From the NCBI GenBank assembly GCA_022578965.1, contig MU400515.1, positions 434,001-498,000 of the forward strand: a stretch of 64,000 nt of DNA. The letters are read 5' to 3'. The notes beneath the pieces were generated by a model. That model was given only the letters and a program-made list of their open reading frames with translations, did not search any database and was not told where the DNA came from. Below, piece by piece: positions 35,281 through 46,372 of the stretch (positions within the stretch are counted from its first letter, which is position 1; each line of letters begins with the position of its first letter). The stretch is from Xylaria sp. FL1777 (lineage: Eukaryota > Ascomycota > Sordariomycetes > Xylariales > Xylariaceae). A program made the position numbers and the translations under genes.

Positions 35281-35782
35281 ATGGCTTCCAACAACGGAGT
35301 TACCGTCCCGGAGGACACCACCAAGGTCGCCAACGAGACCGTCGATGCGAAGGGCAAGGGCAAGGCTGTCGCAGCTCAAGAGCCCGTCGACCAGTCCATG
35401 GACGAAGATGACGATGAAGATAGTGGAGACGAGGAGGTGAGTTGTAGCGAACCCTCTACTGTAATAATATTGCATACTCAGGCAAGCTAACATTCGATTA
35501 CCAGGCTGGTGATGACGGTAAGCACCTAGGCCATCATTTAATTCTAAATCAAGTCTTTACTGACATGGGATTTGCTTTATAGCTGATGAGGACGACAACA
35601 TGGATGAAATTGACCTCAACAACATTGTTGACGGTGGTCGTCGCACTCGCGGTCGAGTGATTGATTGGGCTAAGGCTGCTCAGGATAATCCTGCCGATGA
35701 TGATGACGATGACGATGATGAGGATGATTTCCAACCCGAAGGGGAGGCAGAGGCAGATGGAGACAAGATGGATGAAGACTAA
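35281..35782 (+). CDS. CHZ1: Histone H2A.Z-specific chaperone Chz1
   Basis: A small nuclear chaperone that delivers H2A.Z-H2B dimers to the SWR1 remodeller. Three exons are inferred: 35281-35436, 35505-35517 and 35583-35782, giving 122 aa. The middle exon is only 13 nt (encoding AGDD plus one base) but its GTAAGC donor and CAG acceptor are good and the phase is preserved. The CHZ motif is clear: NMDEIDLNNIVDGGRRTRGR followed by VIDWAKA. Acidic runs flank it (MDEDDDEDSGDEE before; DDDDDDDDEDDF after), as expected for a histone-binding disordered protein. The ATG at 35281 opens MASNNGVTVPEDT with a purine at -3. Convergent or overlapping frames are shadows. Confidence 0.88.
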
Positions 35783-37048
35783 AGCTACTAAGTCTGGTTA
35801 AAATTCCGTGGATCTGGGTATATCTAATACTTTCCTGCATCTTGATACCACTCCGCATCGCCTCAACTCGACGTTTTTTGGCCTCAACATGATATAAAGA
35901 AATCACGTTCCTGAGCGGCCATGCAACGCAACAGCTGAAGATGACTTGTCCCTGGCTAGGATCAACATGTGTCTGATTCTGCATAAGCCATTCATGCATA
36001 GCCTACAAAGTTATTGGTTGCGCATCTGAATATAAACTCTTCTAGAAAAATGCCTTACCTTTGATTGTGGAATTTACTCTATGCGCGAGCTCTACTATGT
36101 CGTTATCTCAGTGAATTTCGAGCTAGGTCGTGAAGGCCGGTATACTGCTACACGTATTTTCATCTTGACTTCGGGAACGCATATACCCTTCTCCAAGTAA
36201 TTAATCACTCACCATCCCGAGTCTTATGTTAATATGTTGCTATTGACAGCTCTCAATTGGATACTACGCGTCCATTCCACGTAATTGATCTGTTAATAAC
36301 AGAACACCAGCCACGTGGGAAGTTCCCGAACTGAGGATTAGCGGGGTAGCATTCGACCTCGATTGATCAACAATAGGCTTGTCAGCAAAACTATGGAATG
36401 TGACAATCTACATCGTACCAACACTTAGAGTTGGAGTACTACAGCTTTAAAATGTGGACGGATGCTTGCACCAATGAAGCAAGCTACTACCTGTGACACC
36501 TAATTGGGTTCGTAGAGATGGGAGCTAGGTCTAGTAGTGAAGTGTATATGCGTGCAAAGCTCCTCTCCCCTAGGTCGAACCCAGCTGAGTACGCATACTA
36601 TAATCTCGTATATTTAAAAGAGGCCACCTAGGTAATGCATATATTTGTACACATCTGGTCCCGAATAACAACAGCAGGTTCGCATGTCTACTACCCATTA
36701 CCAGGTACAGAGAAACACATGCATATTGCGTACATACCTAAGTACATACTACATACAGTACATCATTGTCTGTACGTGTTTATGCAGTAAGCTATCTAGG
36801 TATCTAGGTACCCAGACCACCTGGCCCCACCCGTCGCCAGACCGACAATTGTAGGTACTGTACCCCAGCTCTTTAGGCCACTTTAGCCTCTACGTGTGCC
36901 AAGCTCTTATCTTGAAAGGTAAAATGAGCCCGACCCAGAAAACCGTTGGTCCAGCACGGGTTGAAAGGTGGTCTTGTCTCGTTCTCGCAATATCTCGACC
37001 CAAAGAAAACAAGACCAAGGGGTTTTTTTTTGCGGTCCAACTCTTGTC
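35783..37048. other. Intergenic between CHZ1 and BET1
   Basis: About 1.3 kb holding the chz1 3' end and the bet1 promoter. No further gene is seen. Confidence 0.65.
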
Positions 37049-38290
37049 ATGGCCTCAAGGTACGTATAATTCCCGATCGATCCGCGAGGAATTTTTTTTT
37101 TTTTTTTCTTTTTGCTCTCAAAAGCATACTGTGTGCGATATGGCCCATCAGTTCGCAAACACAAGCCAAAAGGGGATCCAAACGCAGGGCGCAGTAGCAG
37201 TGCTGTTTGGTTTGCGCGTTGTTGATATACAACACTCACTCAGCGTCTCCCCTTTAAGCATACATTGACAATCCCCCCTTCCATCGGCATCTATCTTCTC
37301 TGTTAGTGTCTATACAAACTTTCCGAGGCGCGAGGACTAAAGTGAGGATTTTCCTACATCATGCAGATTCGGCCACTCGTCGCTCCATCAGCGGGATCCG
37401 CGCAGCGCGCTCTTCGAGGGATATAACGGCGGCAGCAGCAGCGGCGGCGACTCGACGAGGCGACAGGCTAGCGCGAGCCCCAACCCGGCGGCGCTCGGCG
37501 GCTACGGATATAATGGTGGCGGCGGCAGCAGCGGCTCGCAACATCTCGGCGTGGAGAATAGGGGGTACAGGCCGGCGACGCCGAACTCGAGGTACGTTTT
37601 TTACGGCTGCGTTTGTGTGAGAATCTAGGAAAGCGCTCTTGACGGGGAGGCGTTGGGGGGGAGGAAGAAGAGTGGGTGGGATGAACACTACCGGAAGAGA
37701 AGAGAATGCTTGTAGTGGGCATGGCAGACGGGACGGGCAGGTTTTGCGACTGTGTGGAGAGAGAGATTACGCGACGACACGGGACGAGATGGGAAATTGC
37801 TAGAGATATATGTGAAGAGCTATGGACTGACGAATGATTCTGCGGTATAGGGGGCAATACAGCGATGCGGTGCTCAGCGAACTCGAAAGCCAAAATGACC
37901 AACAGGTCGAAGGAATATTAGGCAAAGTCAAGGTCCTGAAGGAGGTGGGCTCCCTTCCTTTTACACATCTTGCTCTACCGTATGCTATGTTCTATGCTTG
38001 GTGTACTACGGCTACGGTTGAAAGCGCACTGGTCGCGCAGGATCAAAGGATGAGAAGTGTTGACTGACATGCAATACGACCAGATGACAGTGGCGATCGG
38101 CGACGAGATCCGCGATTCCACGGCCTTGGCGGAGAAGATGAACGACACGTTCGACTCGACGCGGCTGCGGCTGCGCGGCACCATGAACCGCATGTTACTG
38201 ATGGCCGAGCGGACGGGCGTCGGCTGGAAGGTGTGGCTGGGCTTCTTCGCCGCCGTCATCTTCATCTTCTGCTACGTCTGGCTGTTCTAA
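37049..38290 (+). CDS. BET1: ER-Golgi SNARE Bet1
   Basis: A tail-anchored SNARE that acts in ER-to-Golgi vesicle fusion with Sed5, Bos1 and Sec22. Four exons: 37049-37059 (11 nt, ATGGCCTCAAG), 37367-37591, 37851-37944 and 38084-38290, giving 178 aa. The tiny first exon is inferred because the conserved reading MASRFGHSSLHQRDPRSALF only appears when its GTACGT donor is joined across a 307-bp intron to the GCAG acceptor. No in-frame ATG exists just upstream of exon 2. Residues 25-80 are Gly/Ser-rich. The SNARE motif runs LSELESQNDQQVEGILGKV, MTVAIGDEIRDSTAL and NDTFDSTRLRLRGTMNRML. The C-terminal anchor is WLGFFAAVIFIFCYVWLF with no luminal tail. IGDEIRDS resembles the yeast Bet1 core, which also lacks the usual zero-layer Gln. 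Confidence 0.88.
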
Positions 38291-38968
38291 AACCCAACCC
38301 AACCTACACCGTCTCGATTTTCCACAGCCGCAACACAACATAATAGTCTACGACTCTATTTCAAGCGCATATGACCAACCAGGGTAGTCACTGTGTCATG
38401 GGAGATTTTATTCTTCATGGGGAGGAAGCATGGGATGAACGGATGCTCGGCAATAGATTCCAAAAGACGTAAATGCATGCATGCATGCATGGCACACCGG
38501 GCGTTCGGGCATTTGATTCTGCATTTAATTTGCCCCATTGATCTGCGAGCGAAGCAAGCAGTTGATTCGGCTAGCCTGACCCGCCTTCCACCCGAACAGA
38601 AGAAGCACAGCTCTGAGAGCAGAAGTACGTGTTTGTCTAGGGAACACGCTGGCTGGCGTCGTGTCATGGCCCTGCTTCCCGTTTTCACGAAACGATCTTG
38701 TAATTAATGTATCATAATTCATGCCTTCATGTCATTACACTACAGGTAGTACAGGGAAGAATTTGGGGAGGGAGCACCAACTATGAGCGGGCCTTAATTC
38801 GTTTCTAGGAGTATATAAGAATCAAAGGGGGTATCTCGATACGTAACGCAAAGTGGGTGCATACTATGCTCGTAGAACATATGCGTGGAGAGCAAGCAGG
38901 CCGGCGCGGAATGAATAAAGATCATCAGCAGGGGGAAGGGGAGGGCAGAGGTTGAAACTGTGCGTCGT
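38291..38968. other. Convergent spacer between bet1 and apc15
   Basis: 678 bp with no gene. It contains an ATGC tetramer run at 38472-38491 and should hold both 3' ends. Confidence 0.7.
38472..38491. repeat. ATGC tetramer repeat
   Basis: About 4.5 copies of the palindromic tetramer ATGC between the two convergent genes. Confidence 0.85.
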
Positions 38969-40244
38969 TCACCCCCTTCCCCGACGGGACGAAAGTCCAG
39001 CCCTCGGTTGTCGTGGTACTGCTGGGCTACTGCTTAGAACACTGCTTCCGTCGCGGGACAGGATGTCGCTGATCGCTAGGCTATTGCGCGTGGCGTCGCT
39101 GCGGGCAAGACTATGTCGGATGCGGTTCGCCTGTTGTGGTGCCACAAAGCTCATGCGGGAATTGTTGTTGTTGTCGTCGTCACCGCCGACGCTGCTGCTC
39201 AGCTCGGCCTCTGTGTCCGTATGCTCGTATCCGCCCATGCTCTCGGCGTCGGGTATCTCGTCGTCTAGATCAGCGTCCATGCCCATGCCGTCATCCCCGT
39301 GAGCGCCGACCAGATCATCCTCCTCGATCATCTGCGACTGGTCCTCGTCGTCGATGTCCTCGTCTACCCCGTAGAAAGCCGCACTGTCACGACCGCGCGC
39401 CATATCCTCGCGGAACGCGTCGTTGGCTTGCCGCATGCGCTGTGCCATTAGCTGCTGTTGTTGGGCGTGGGCGGCGTGCATCTCGCGCTCGTCGGCGTCT
39501 TCGTCGTCATCGTCATCCTCGTCTTCATCATCCTCATCGCTCTCATCCTCATCCTCTTCGTCATCGTCATCTTCGTCATCGTTATCGCTAAGGCCAAAGT
39601 CCGCCTCGTCAGCCTCGGGGATCTCGTCGTCGAGATCGCGCGCCCCGTCGAGTTGCACGTCATCCATGCCGTCGTCGCCATCCGGTGGTGCGTCTAGCAT
39701 CACGTCCAGGTCACCTCCGGCAATCATAGCGCCAGCACCGGCATCTCCGTCCGCAGCGGCGCCTGCTGCCTCTGCCTCCGCTTCGGCGAGCTCCTGTGCC
39801 AGCTGCTCCCTTCGGAGCGCTTCTTGGTGCTCCTCGGCCTCGCGACGTTCCTCGCGCAGCTGGTGCAGTGTCTTGGGAAGACCGGGGGGCTTCAGCCATG
39901 CGCTGCCAAAGTTCGTTACGTTATGCTGGCGGCGCTCGAGGTTCTGCTCATCGGCGCGCAGGCGGGCCAACGGCGAGCGCTCGATCAGCTGAGCTCCTCG
40001 CCGGTGATTGCTGTTGGGCCCGTGCGGATGGCCGTGGCCGTGGATGTGCTCTTGGTGTGGGCTGCTGAGACGCGCATCTTGCGTGTTGCTTGACGAGAGT
40101 GGGTTGCGCGACGACGTGTACCACAGTGAATGAGACTGGATAGAGAAGCGATCGGATTAGTTTGTTTAATATGGGCTGTCTCTTGTGTTTGGGCTTTTGT
40201 TTACTTACGTCACGTGGTGAGAGATCCGGGAGTAAGGCGAACAT
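38969..40244 (-). CDS. APC15: Anaphase-promoting complex subunit Apc15 (Mnd2-like)
   Basis: A small regulatory subunit of the APC/C ubiquitin ligase that promotes turnover of the mitotic checkpoint complex. Two exons, 40244-40209 (36 nt, MFALLPDLSPRD) and 40135-38969, join in phase across a 73-bp intron to 400 aa. The conserved core lies near residues 14-95: HSLWYTSSRNPLSSS, HRRGAQLIERSPLARLRADE, and the Apc15 signature NVTNFGSAWLKPPGLPKT. A charged helix (REERREAEEHQEALRREQL) follows. The remaining two thirds are disordered and extremely acidic, with long Asp/Glu runs around residues 180-225. This simple-sequence tail produces artificial Ser- and Arg-rich frames on the opposite strand. The product is longer than animal Apc15 because of that tail. 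Confidence 0.82.
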
Positions 40245-43200
40245 TGTTGTGTTAGATGGTTTCGATAGGAGAAAATCTTGGAGGTTCAGGCTTCATTTCA
40301 CCGTTGCGTCTTGGATGATGCATTGCATGCTCCCCGATTGTCGAGACATTGTTATACTCTTTCGAATATCATTGTTGATGTTGGCGGGGCTTTTGGATGA
40401 CTAAGCATCTTATCGATCTTATCGCATATCAGTCTGTCCCGGGCAGTATAGTCAAGGTTTGAATTCCATCGTGACTTCTATCCAAATTCTAGAAGAATGC
40501 ACCTGTCAGGTACTACTACTGCCTTTCGATAGTAAGTAAGTCTTGACTAGGTAAGTAGTACTTTATAATTGACGACATAATGTCGGTTACTTAGTGATGC
40601 TGATGTTTTGGACTTGTCGCTCCTTTTAAGCGCTGCCCTAACCGGCCCAGAATTTGGACAACATCGTGAAGTATTGTAGCTTCATTAGGTAATAATATAC
40701 CTACCTTAGTACGGGCCGTAGCTGTAAGGCTGCAGGGGTGCATCATTGGCATTTAAACATGTGATCGCATTCCAATGCGTTACCAGCACGTGGGAATTGA
40801 GCGGAAGCCTCCAGGATTCAATTTCGAGAAGGACCCCAACGAAGCTTGGAGCTGGTATCGCAGCCTGCCAACTTACCCGGGAACTCCCTAATCCATCACT
40901 TTGCTACGTTCAGCTCTTTTCCCAATGCTTACGCAATATTCGTATGGGTATGGATCGCTCGACACAGGAGGACCAGTCTCCTAACTCGACTTGTCGGATC
41001 CGACGTGACCGGACCCGATCGGACCCTACCGATCCTGTGTACTGCGTGTGTATGACTGGCACTGCATCGTTATCAGGGCACTTGCTCCATGTCACAATGG
41101 CCACGTAGGCGCTGTTGTCGCTTGCAGCAAATGGGAGCTCTGAGAGCGGAAATTGTGCGTAGCTGTCGTCCATGCTGTCCGGTACGGCGCCGTTGGCCTG
41201 GTTCTCATGAGGTAATGGAAATACCCCAGGACGCACTGAAACATGCAGCTAGCATGGCTTATGTATAAGTCTGTAGTCGTTGGGAGCTTGGCTGATGTTG
41301 ATTTTCCGCGGCTCACGGAGCCAGCCAACGGTTTAGGCGGCATTTGAACCCCCGTTTTCGGCCCTGGTGCTCGGGTTCTGCTGGAGGCTCTGCTTATATG
41401 GGTCAGTGCGGCGCTTCTGGCGTCGGGTGTTTTCGGAATCGAAGGAGCTCCCACCAGCAACCTGGTATAAACCTGGAACTGTGTGCGCTCTTTAAGGTTA
41501 TTGGCAGAGTACAACCACTTGTACACGCAGTAGTGTAGGCTCCAATGTACCCCTTCCCCCGCAACCGCACGCCATTTTCGGGGTTGGGTTCCCAAGTCCA
41601 GACTACTGCGTAAGTCCCTCAATACTATCCTCCTTACTATCCTCCTTACCCCCTCTTCCGAGCAGACACACTTACTAAGTACATGCCTACCTACCTACCT
41701 CTTAAGTTCCTAAGTAAGTACTCACGTAGGTAGATTTATCAGCCTACATGGCTTTCTTTGATCATGTTTATTTAGTCATATTGCAACTTGATGTGGAGCA
41801 AGTCGACAGTGTGTAACGTGCGTAAAGCGTCGAACTGTCTTAGCTCTCGCGGTTTGATTTGTCGAAATAAACCTGGTACAACTCAGCTGGCCAGCGTCCC
41901 CTTCACTCAGGTTGGTATGCAACGTGACGCACCGGCTTCTAGTTGCAGTAATTTCCTCTAGTGGAGTGGGTATACATGAACCCTCCTTTTCGTAGTCCGG
42001 GTCTGTAACGTAGCTAGGTAGTCTGCTTGCCGGCGTTACTCGACGACATAGTTAACATCTCGCACCCCGGTGCTTGTGCCTGCTAGGCTAGCGAGGGCTT
42101 GGCACCCACGATCTCGAGCGCCATATGCACGTTATAGACAGATCCGCCATACTCAGTCCAGTTACTCCCACGAGCACATGCGCGCACTTGTGACAGGTAT
42201 CGAAAAGCGCAGAAAATATTTTCTTACGGGCCGTTCAGCGACTACGAGCTGCTTTATTGCCCGCTGCCTCATTGGATTGAAGAAATGGCAAGTTTCGTTG
42301 CTGAGTTCAGATGACAAGCGGCTTTTACATAAACGGCATTTTCAATTGGACTGGATGTGCCAGGCAGTTGAATATTACCGCTCACTTCTTCCTTGTGGTG
42401 ACGGCCCTGAATGGCGGTCGATAAACATGTTTCCCATTACAGTAGCCATGCAGAAAGTCACGAGGCCACCAGGCAGGCATATATGCACAGGGGTCCTGGT
42501 CTCCGTACAGTACCTAGTAAGTATGCGACGCTGCCTTATTTTGTTCATCACATATTGTCATGCAGCGGAAGCCGCCGACGTTGCAGCACAAACAAGCCGC
42601 TGACGGGGGTGAGAAGCGCGTCCGCGCGGAACAGCTGTTATGGCCAGCGGATAGTGAGCTGACGGGATGGGACGTTTCGACAGTTGCTAATGTTCCGAAT
42701 TGTGCCGTAGCGAAAGAGCGCGTTGCTTAGTGTTCCTCCGTTCAGCCAAAATGAGGTAGGCGTACGAGTAGATCCCCTCGTCCGTCGAACAACTCAGGCG
42801 CTGACAAAAGTGTAAGGGGGGGAGTATTGGATGTGCATAGTTGGGTATGTAGTAGGTAGTAGGTCTGGTATAGAAAACCCCAGCGCCATCCCAGTTTGAC
42901 ATCCGTGGCAACCTAATGTATTGTTCGATTTCGGCCTTGAACGTACATTGTGGTCCTTTATTGGAACCCCACGCCGTCAACCCATGCCATCACAATTCGG
43001 TGGCTTATACTGCGTATGCAACTCCTCGTCAAGCAATGCAGGGCCAAAGCTACAAAGCTTGGCATCTAGGAGCTTTACCGCTCACCTGGGGAGGCGACAT
43101 CGGAGTCTGAAAATCATCTTTAAGTTGATTGGATGCCATTTACAGCCTCGGCTGTTAGGTCCTAGTTCCTACTGACAAGTTCTGTGCACATTGTTGTCCT

Positions 43201-46200
43201 GCGCCATCATGTAGTATATGACGATGGCCAGAGATCCTTGTCCCACCAGTTACTGGAGAATGTCGAAATGCATACACTACGTGTGGGGTTGAGCTCTTAG
43301 CGTGTAAGGCCAACAGGGATCTGCATGCAATACACCATACAGCCCCCATTCCGCGGATATCAGGGCAAGCCAGACCCGACTCCGATGAACGGCAGAATTG
43401 TTGAAAACGATTGCCAAAAAGCATTACAAAAGTCAAATTGACCAATCATACCCAACGTCACATTATCTCGCTAGGATCAAACCATCGAACATCATCGCTT
43501 TCCACCACAAAACATGTGTGTGTTCGCAGCCGCCGGCCACGAGTAGCCTAATAAAGCGCTGACGGGGTTTTACACGAAAATCGTTCTATATAGGTAGTTA
43601 ACATTTATCATAGACTTGCTATAATGAAACTGTAGACCTGAACCTGAAGCAGCGCCACGCACAAATCACTATTCCTCGATCACTAGCCAAATCAAACCGC
43701 TAGTAAATAGTATTGGAATCGTTTACCTACCGTACGCTACCGAAAAGGGAAGTATACTAGCGTCGGACAGTTGCTCCATGTTCAATTTTAGGTTAACCAA
43801 CGGCCATGTAGACACTGCAGATGAAAGGACTCAAGTCGCCTTCACATGCATCAAGAGGGAACGCCTACCTACGTACTACAATACGAATACACAGTCAGCC
43901 TACCATAAAGTTAACGCTCAACCTAGGCCACTTATTATTAAGCGTACATAGTTGTTTATATGGCAAATTTAAATAGACCTTGTTCATCCCATCTATCTTA
44001 TATACAAGGTTGTCTCGCCTTCATGATTGGACGGTAGCACCGAAGCATGCGTGGCATGCTGGAAGTCTACACCTGGGGCAAAATATGATCATCGCGCTAT
44101 TTTCTACGTTGTAGAATCGTAACCAGCGGGTAGTGAGTGGTACGACTCTCCGTCCCCCTCTCTGTGGTAACTGTGCTTTGAGAGAAATGAGAGCAAAGGA
44201 TGTTCACAAATAAACCCTGTCTGTTTGGACCAATTAGCATAGTGCATTTCTCAATTTGCAACTGTTTTTGGATGCAAGCGACTAATACCATTAACGTCAC
44301 CAATCCCGCTAGCTCGGGCAAATAGACTCTGTCCAATGAGAAGAGACCATTTTTTATACGTTAGGTAGGTACCATGCCTAAAAGTTACAAGGGGCCGATG
44401 TACCCCCATGGTGTGAATTGCTCTAGACTTAGGTAGTTGCGTTTGCTACCTATGCACTATGCCGGGGCGATGAGATTCGCGCCGTCTCTGCAGTCCGTCT
44501 CTCGGCCGCCAGGGGCCCATTAACCCCCACCTGTATGTCTCTTGGTCAGCCTGGAAGGCTGGAAGCGAGGGGAGGGGCTGATCTACTCTGTAGGTAACCA
44601 TCTGTATGTACTGTATAGACGGCTTATAGTTTCTTTCCTCATCTCCCTGTTCGGAGCTATTGTCGCAGAGCTTTGTCACTCAGAGCTGCTCGCTTGGCTT
44701 ATAGACTCCGTACCTCTCTAGGTTAGTAGATCCATCCATAAAAGCTACGACATCGCCACACCTTTCTCCGACCGTCTCTCTCTCCTTTCTCTTACTCCTT
44801 CGCCAAACTAGCTTGCGAAATAGTTATTCTCTTCTTCGAGCCAGACCATCTCTTCTACAGCAGCAGACTGAGGTTTTAACCAACCTACCCTACCTTGCTA
44901 CACAGCTTTACCTGTAAGTACCACGTTTCTATTTTGTCGCTCAGCAATACTTCAAGTCCAGGCCGAAATCACGGGTGGTGGTAGCGACGACAACAATAGA
45001 CGAGCGCGACAACAATCTATGACATCGTAGCCTACCTAGTTATTCGCATCGAAGAGCACCAATGCTCGAAGTCTGTACCAATCTATGCGACTTTTCTGGC
45101 TTTACGGCAGGGGAGCCGAACTCGTGCCTATTCTTCCTACATGGCTTGACCTGTTCCCCCAAATGGGAGCACCCGAAGGTTTCCTCACGCCTGCTTGTTC
45201 TTTCGGCTCGTGTGGAATTCCTGAGGCGACTACATCAGACTGCAGGACGACCGACCTATCAGGGAGTAGTCTCGGTAGCCGCATGATTAAGTTCGCAACA
45301 ACTATAATTGGTCGTGCTGATATGAATTGAAATCCCCACGCCACAACCCCACACCTACACCCACGCCCAGCCATGATACATCATCATCAGAGCCGGGGTC
45401 CCAAGCTATCTATCCTTGTCACGGTTCATAGCAGCAGCAACAGCAGCAGCAAGCAGCCGAAGCAGTAGCAGCGACGCGACAGAGACAGATACAGCGTCAG
45501 CGTCAGCTTCAACTTCTGCTTCGTCTTCTGCTTCCAAACAAGTCTGAGGGCAAATTATAATGCCCAGGGATTTTTGCAGGCACACAAATCTCGACGAAAT
45601 TGTTGGAAAAGATCAATATTTTACTTAATTGGTATCTACCGCTTGTTGTGGCGCTCTCAATATCATCTACAATCTGAAGGCAAAATTGCTCGACAAGATA
45701 CTGTAGCGCAAAGACCAACCCCACCAGTTCTGCGATACCGGAGCCGCTCTTTGTGCTTGGGGGGCTTGCAGCGCAGAATTGGACGTCTGTTATCATCGAG
45801 ACAAGGTCATTCCCTTCATCCGACCAGCCCATCCGTCAAGGCAGCTCCCACGATTCAAGACCAGAAATAGAAGGGAGCTCTGGCCGACGGGGTGTGAGTG
45901 GGGAGTGTAAGAGTCGCGCACTTCTCCTAAGTCTGGCCTGGGATAGGGGGTGTAGATGCATCACCCCGCATTCCAGTTCACATGTTGCCGCTAAACTTAG
46001 CTGCCCAAGGGTGGTTTTCATCGTCCCTATGGGTGTCTATGCCTATCATATCAAACCGCCAGCTTTGTATCTGAGTATGCAACATGATGAGATAAATCTT
46101 ATCTTATCTCGGCTCTATACAAACCGGAAACCCCTCTCGGACTGGACCATCTTATACTTCTTTTCCATTTTCCATTGAACTACCGTCCAGATAAAGCATC

Positions 46201-46372
46201 GGTGCATAACTAATCCCTTTTGTTCACTACATAGGTCTGGTTTTTGAGCAGCACCGAGCTGCCTTCATCTTTCCTTTTAACATTGCTGCATCCGCAGACT
46301 TTCCTACGACCTTGACCCTCGACCTCCGGTCCTCTAGTCGATTCCTAGAAGTTCATCGTCTCCTTGCCTGAC
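40245..46372. other. Long gene-poor region upstream of glutamate synthase
   Basis: About 6.1 kb without a convincing gene; open frames up to 177 codons are chance overlaps. From about 44760 the sequence turns CT-rich and a GTAAGT donor-like site occurs at 44914. A good branch-point and acceptor pair (CTAAT then ACATAG) ends at 46234. I infer a long, perhaps spliced, 5' leader of the GOGAT gene. Other contents are CAG-type triplets near 45430-45470 and a short tandem duplication of CTATCCTCCTTA near 41625-41650. Confidence 0.55.
46090..46109. promoter_or_regulatory. Triple GATA-factor motif upstream of glutamate synthase
   Basis: Three core GATAA motifs within 20 bp: AGATAA on the plus strand at 46090-46095, and two AGATAAG motifs on the minus strand (CTTATCT at 46098-46104 and 46103-46109). 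Fungal nitrogen regulators of the NIT2/AreA GATA family bind such closely spaced sites. The cluster ends about 264 bp before the start codon of a nitrogen-assimilation gene. If the leader is spliced it could fall in an intron rather than in the core promoter. Confidence 0.5.

Noticed and set aside
39423..39992. 189-codon poly-Ser frame
   Set aside because: Antisense of the acidic tract of apc15.
41092..41622. 176-codon minus-strand frame in the 40-46 kb gap
   Set aside because: No domain and no codon texture; overlapped by open frames on the other strand.
42070..42603. 177-codon frame in the 40-46 kb gap
   Set aside because: No recognisable motif; composition resembles translated noncoding DNA.
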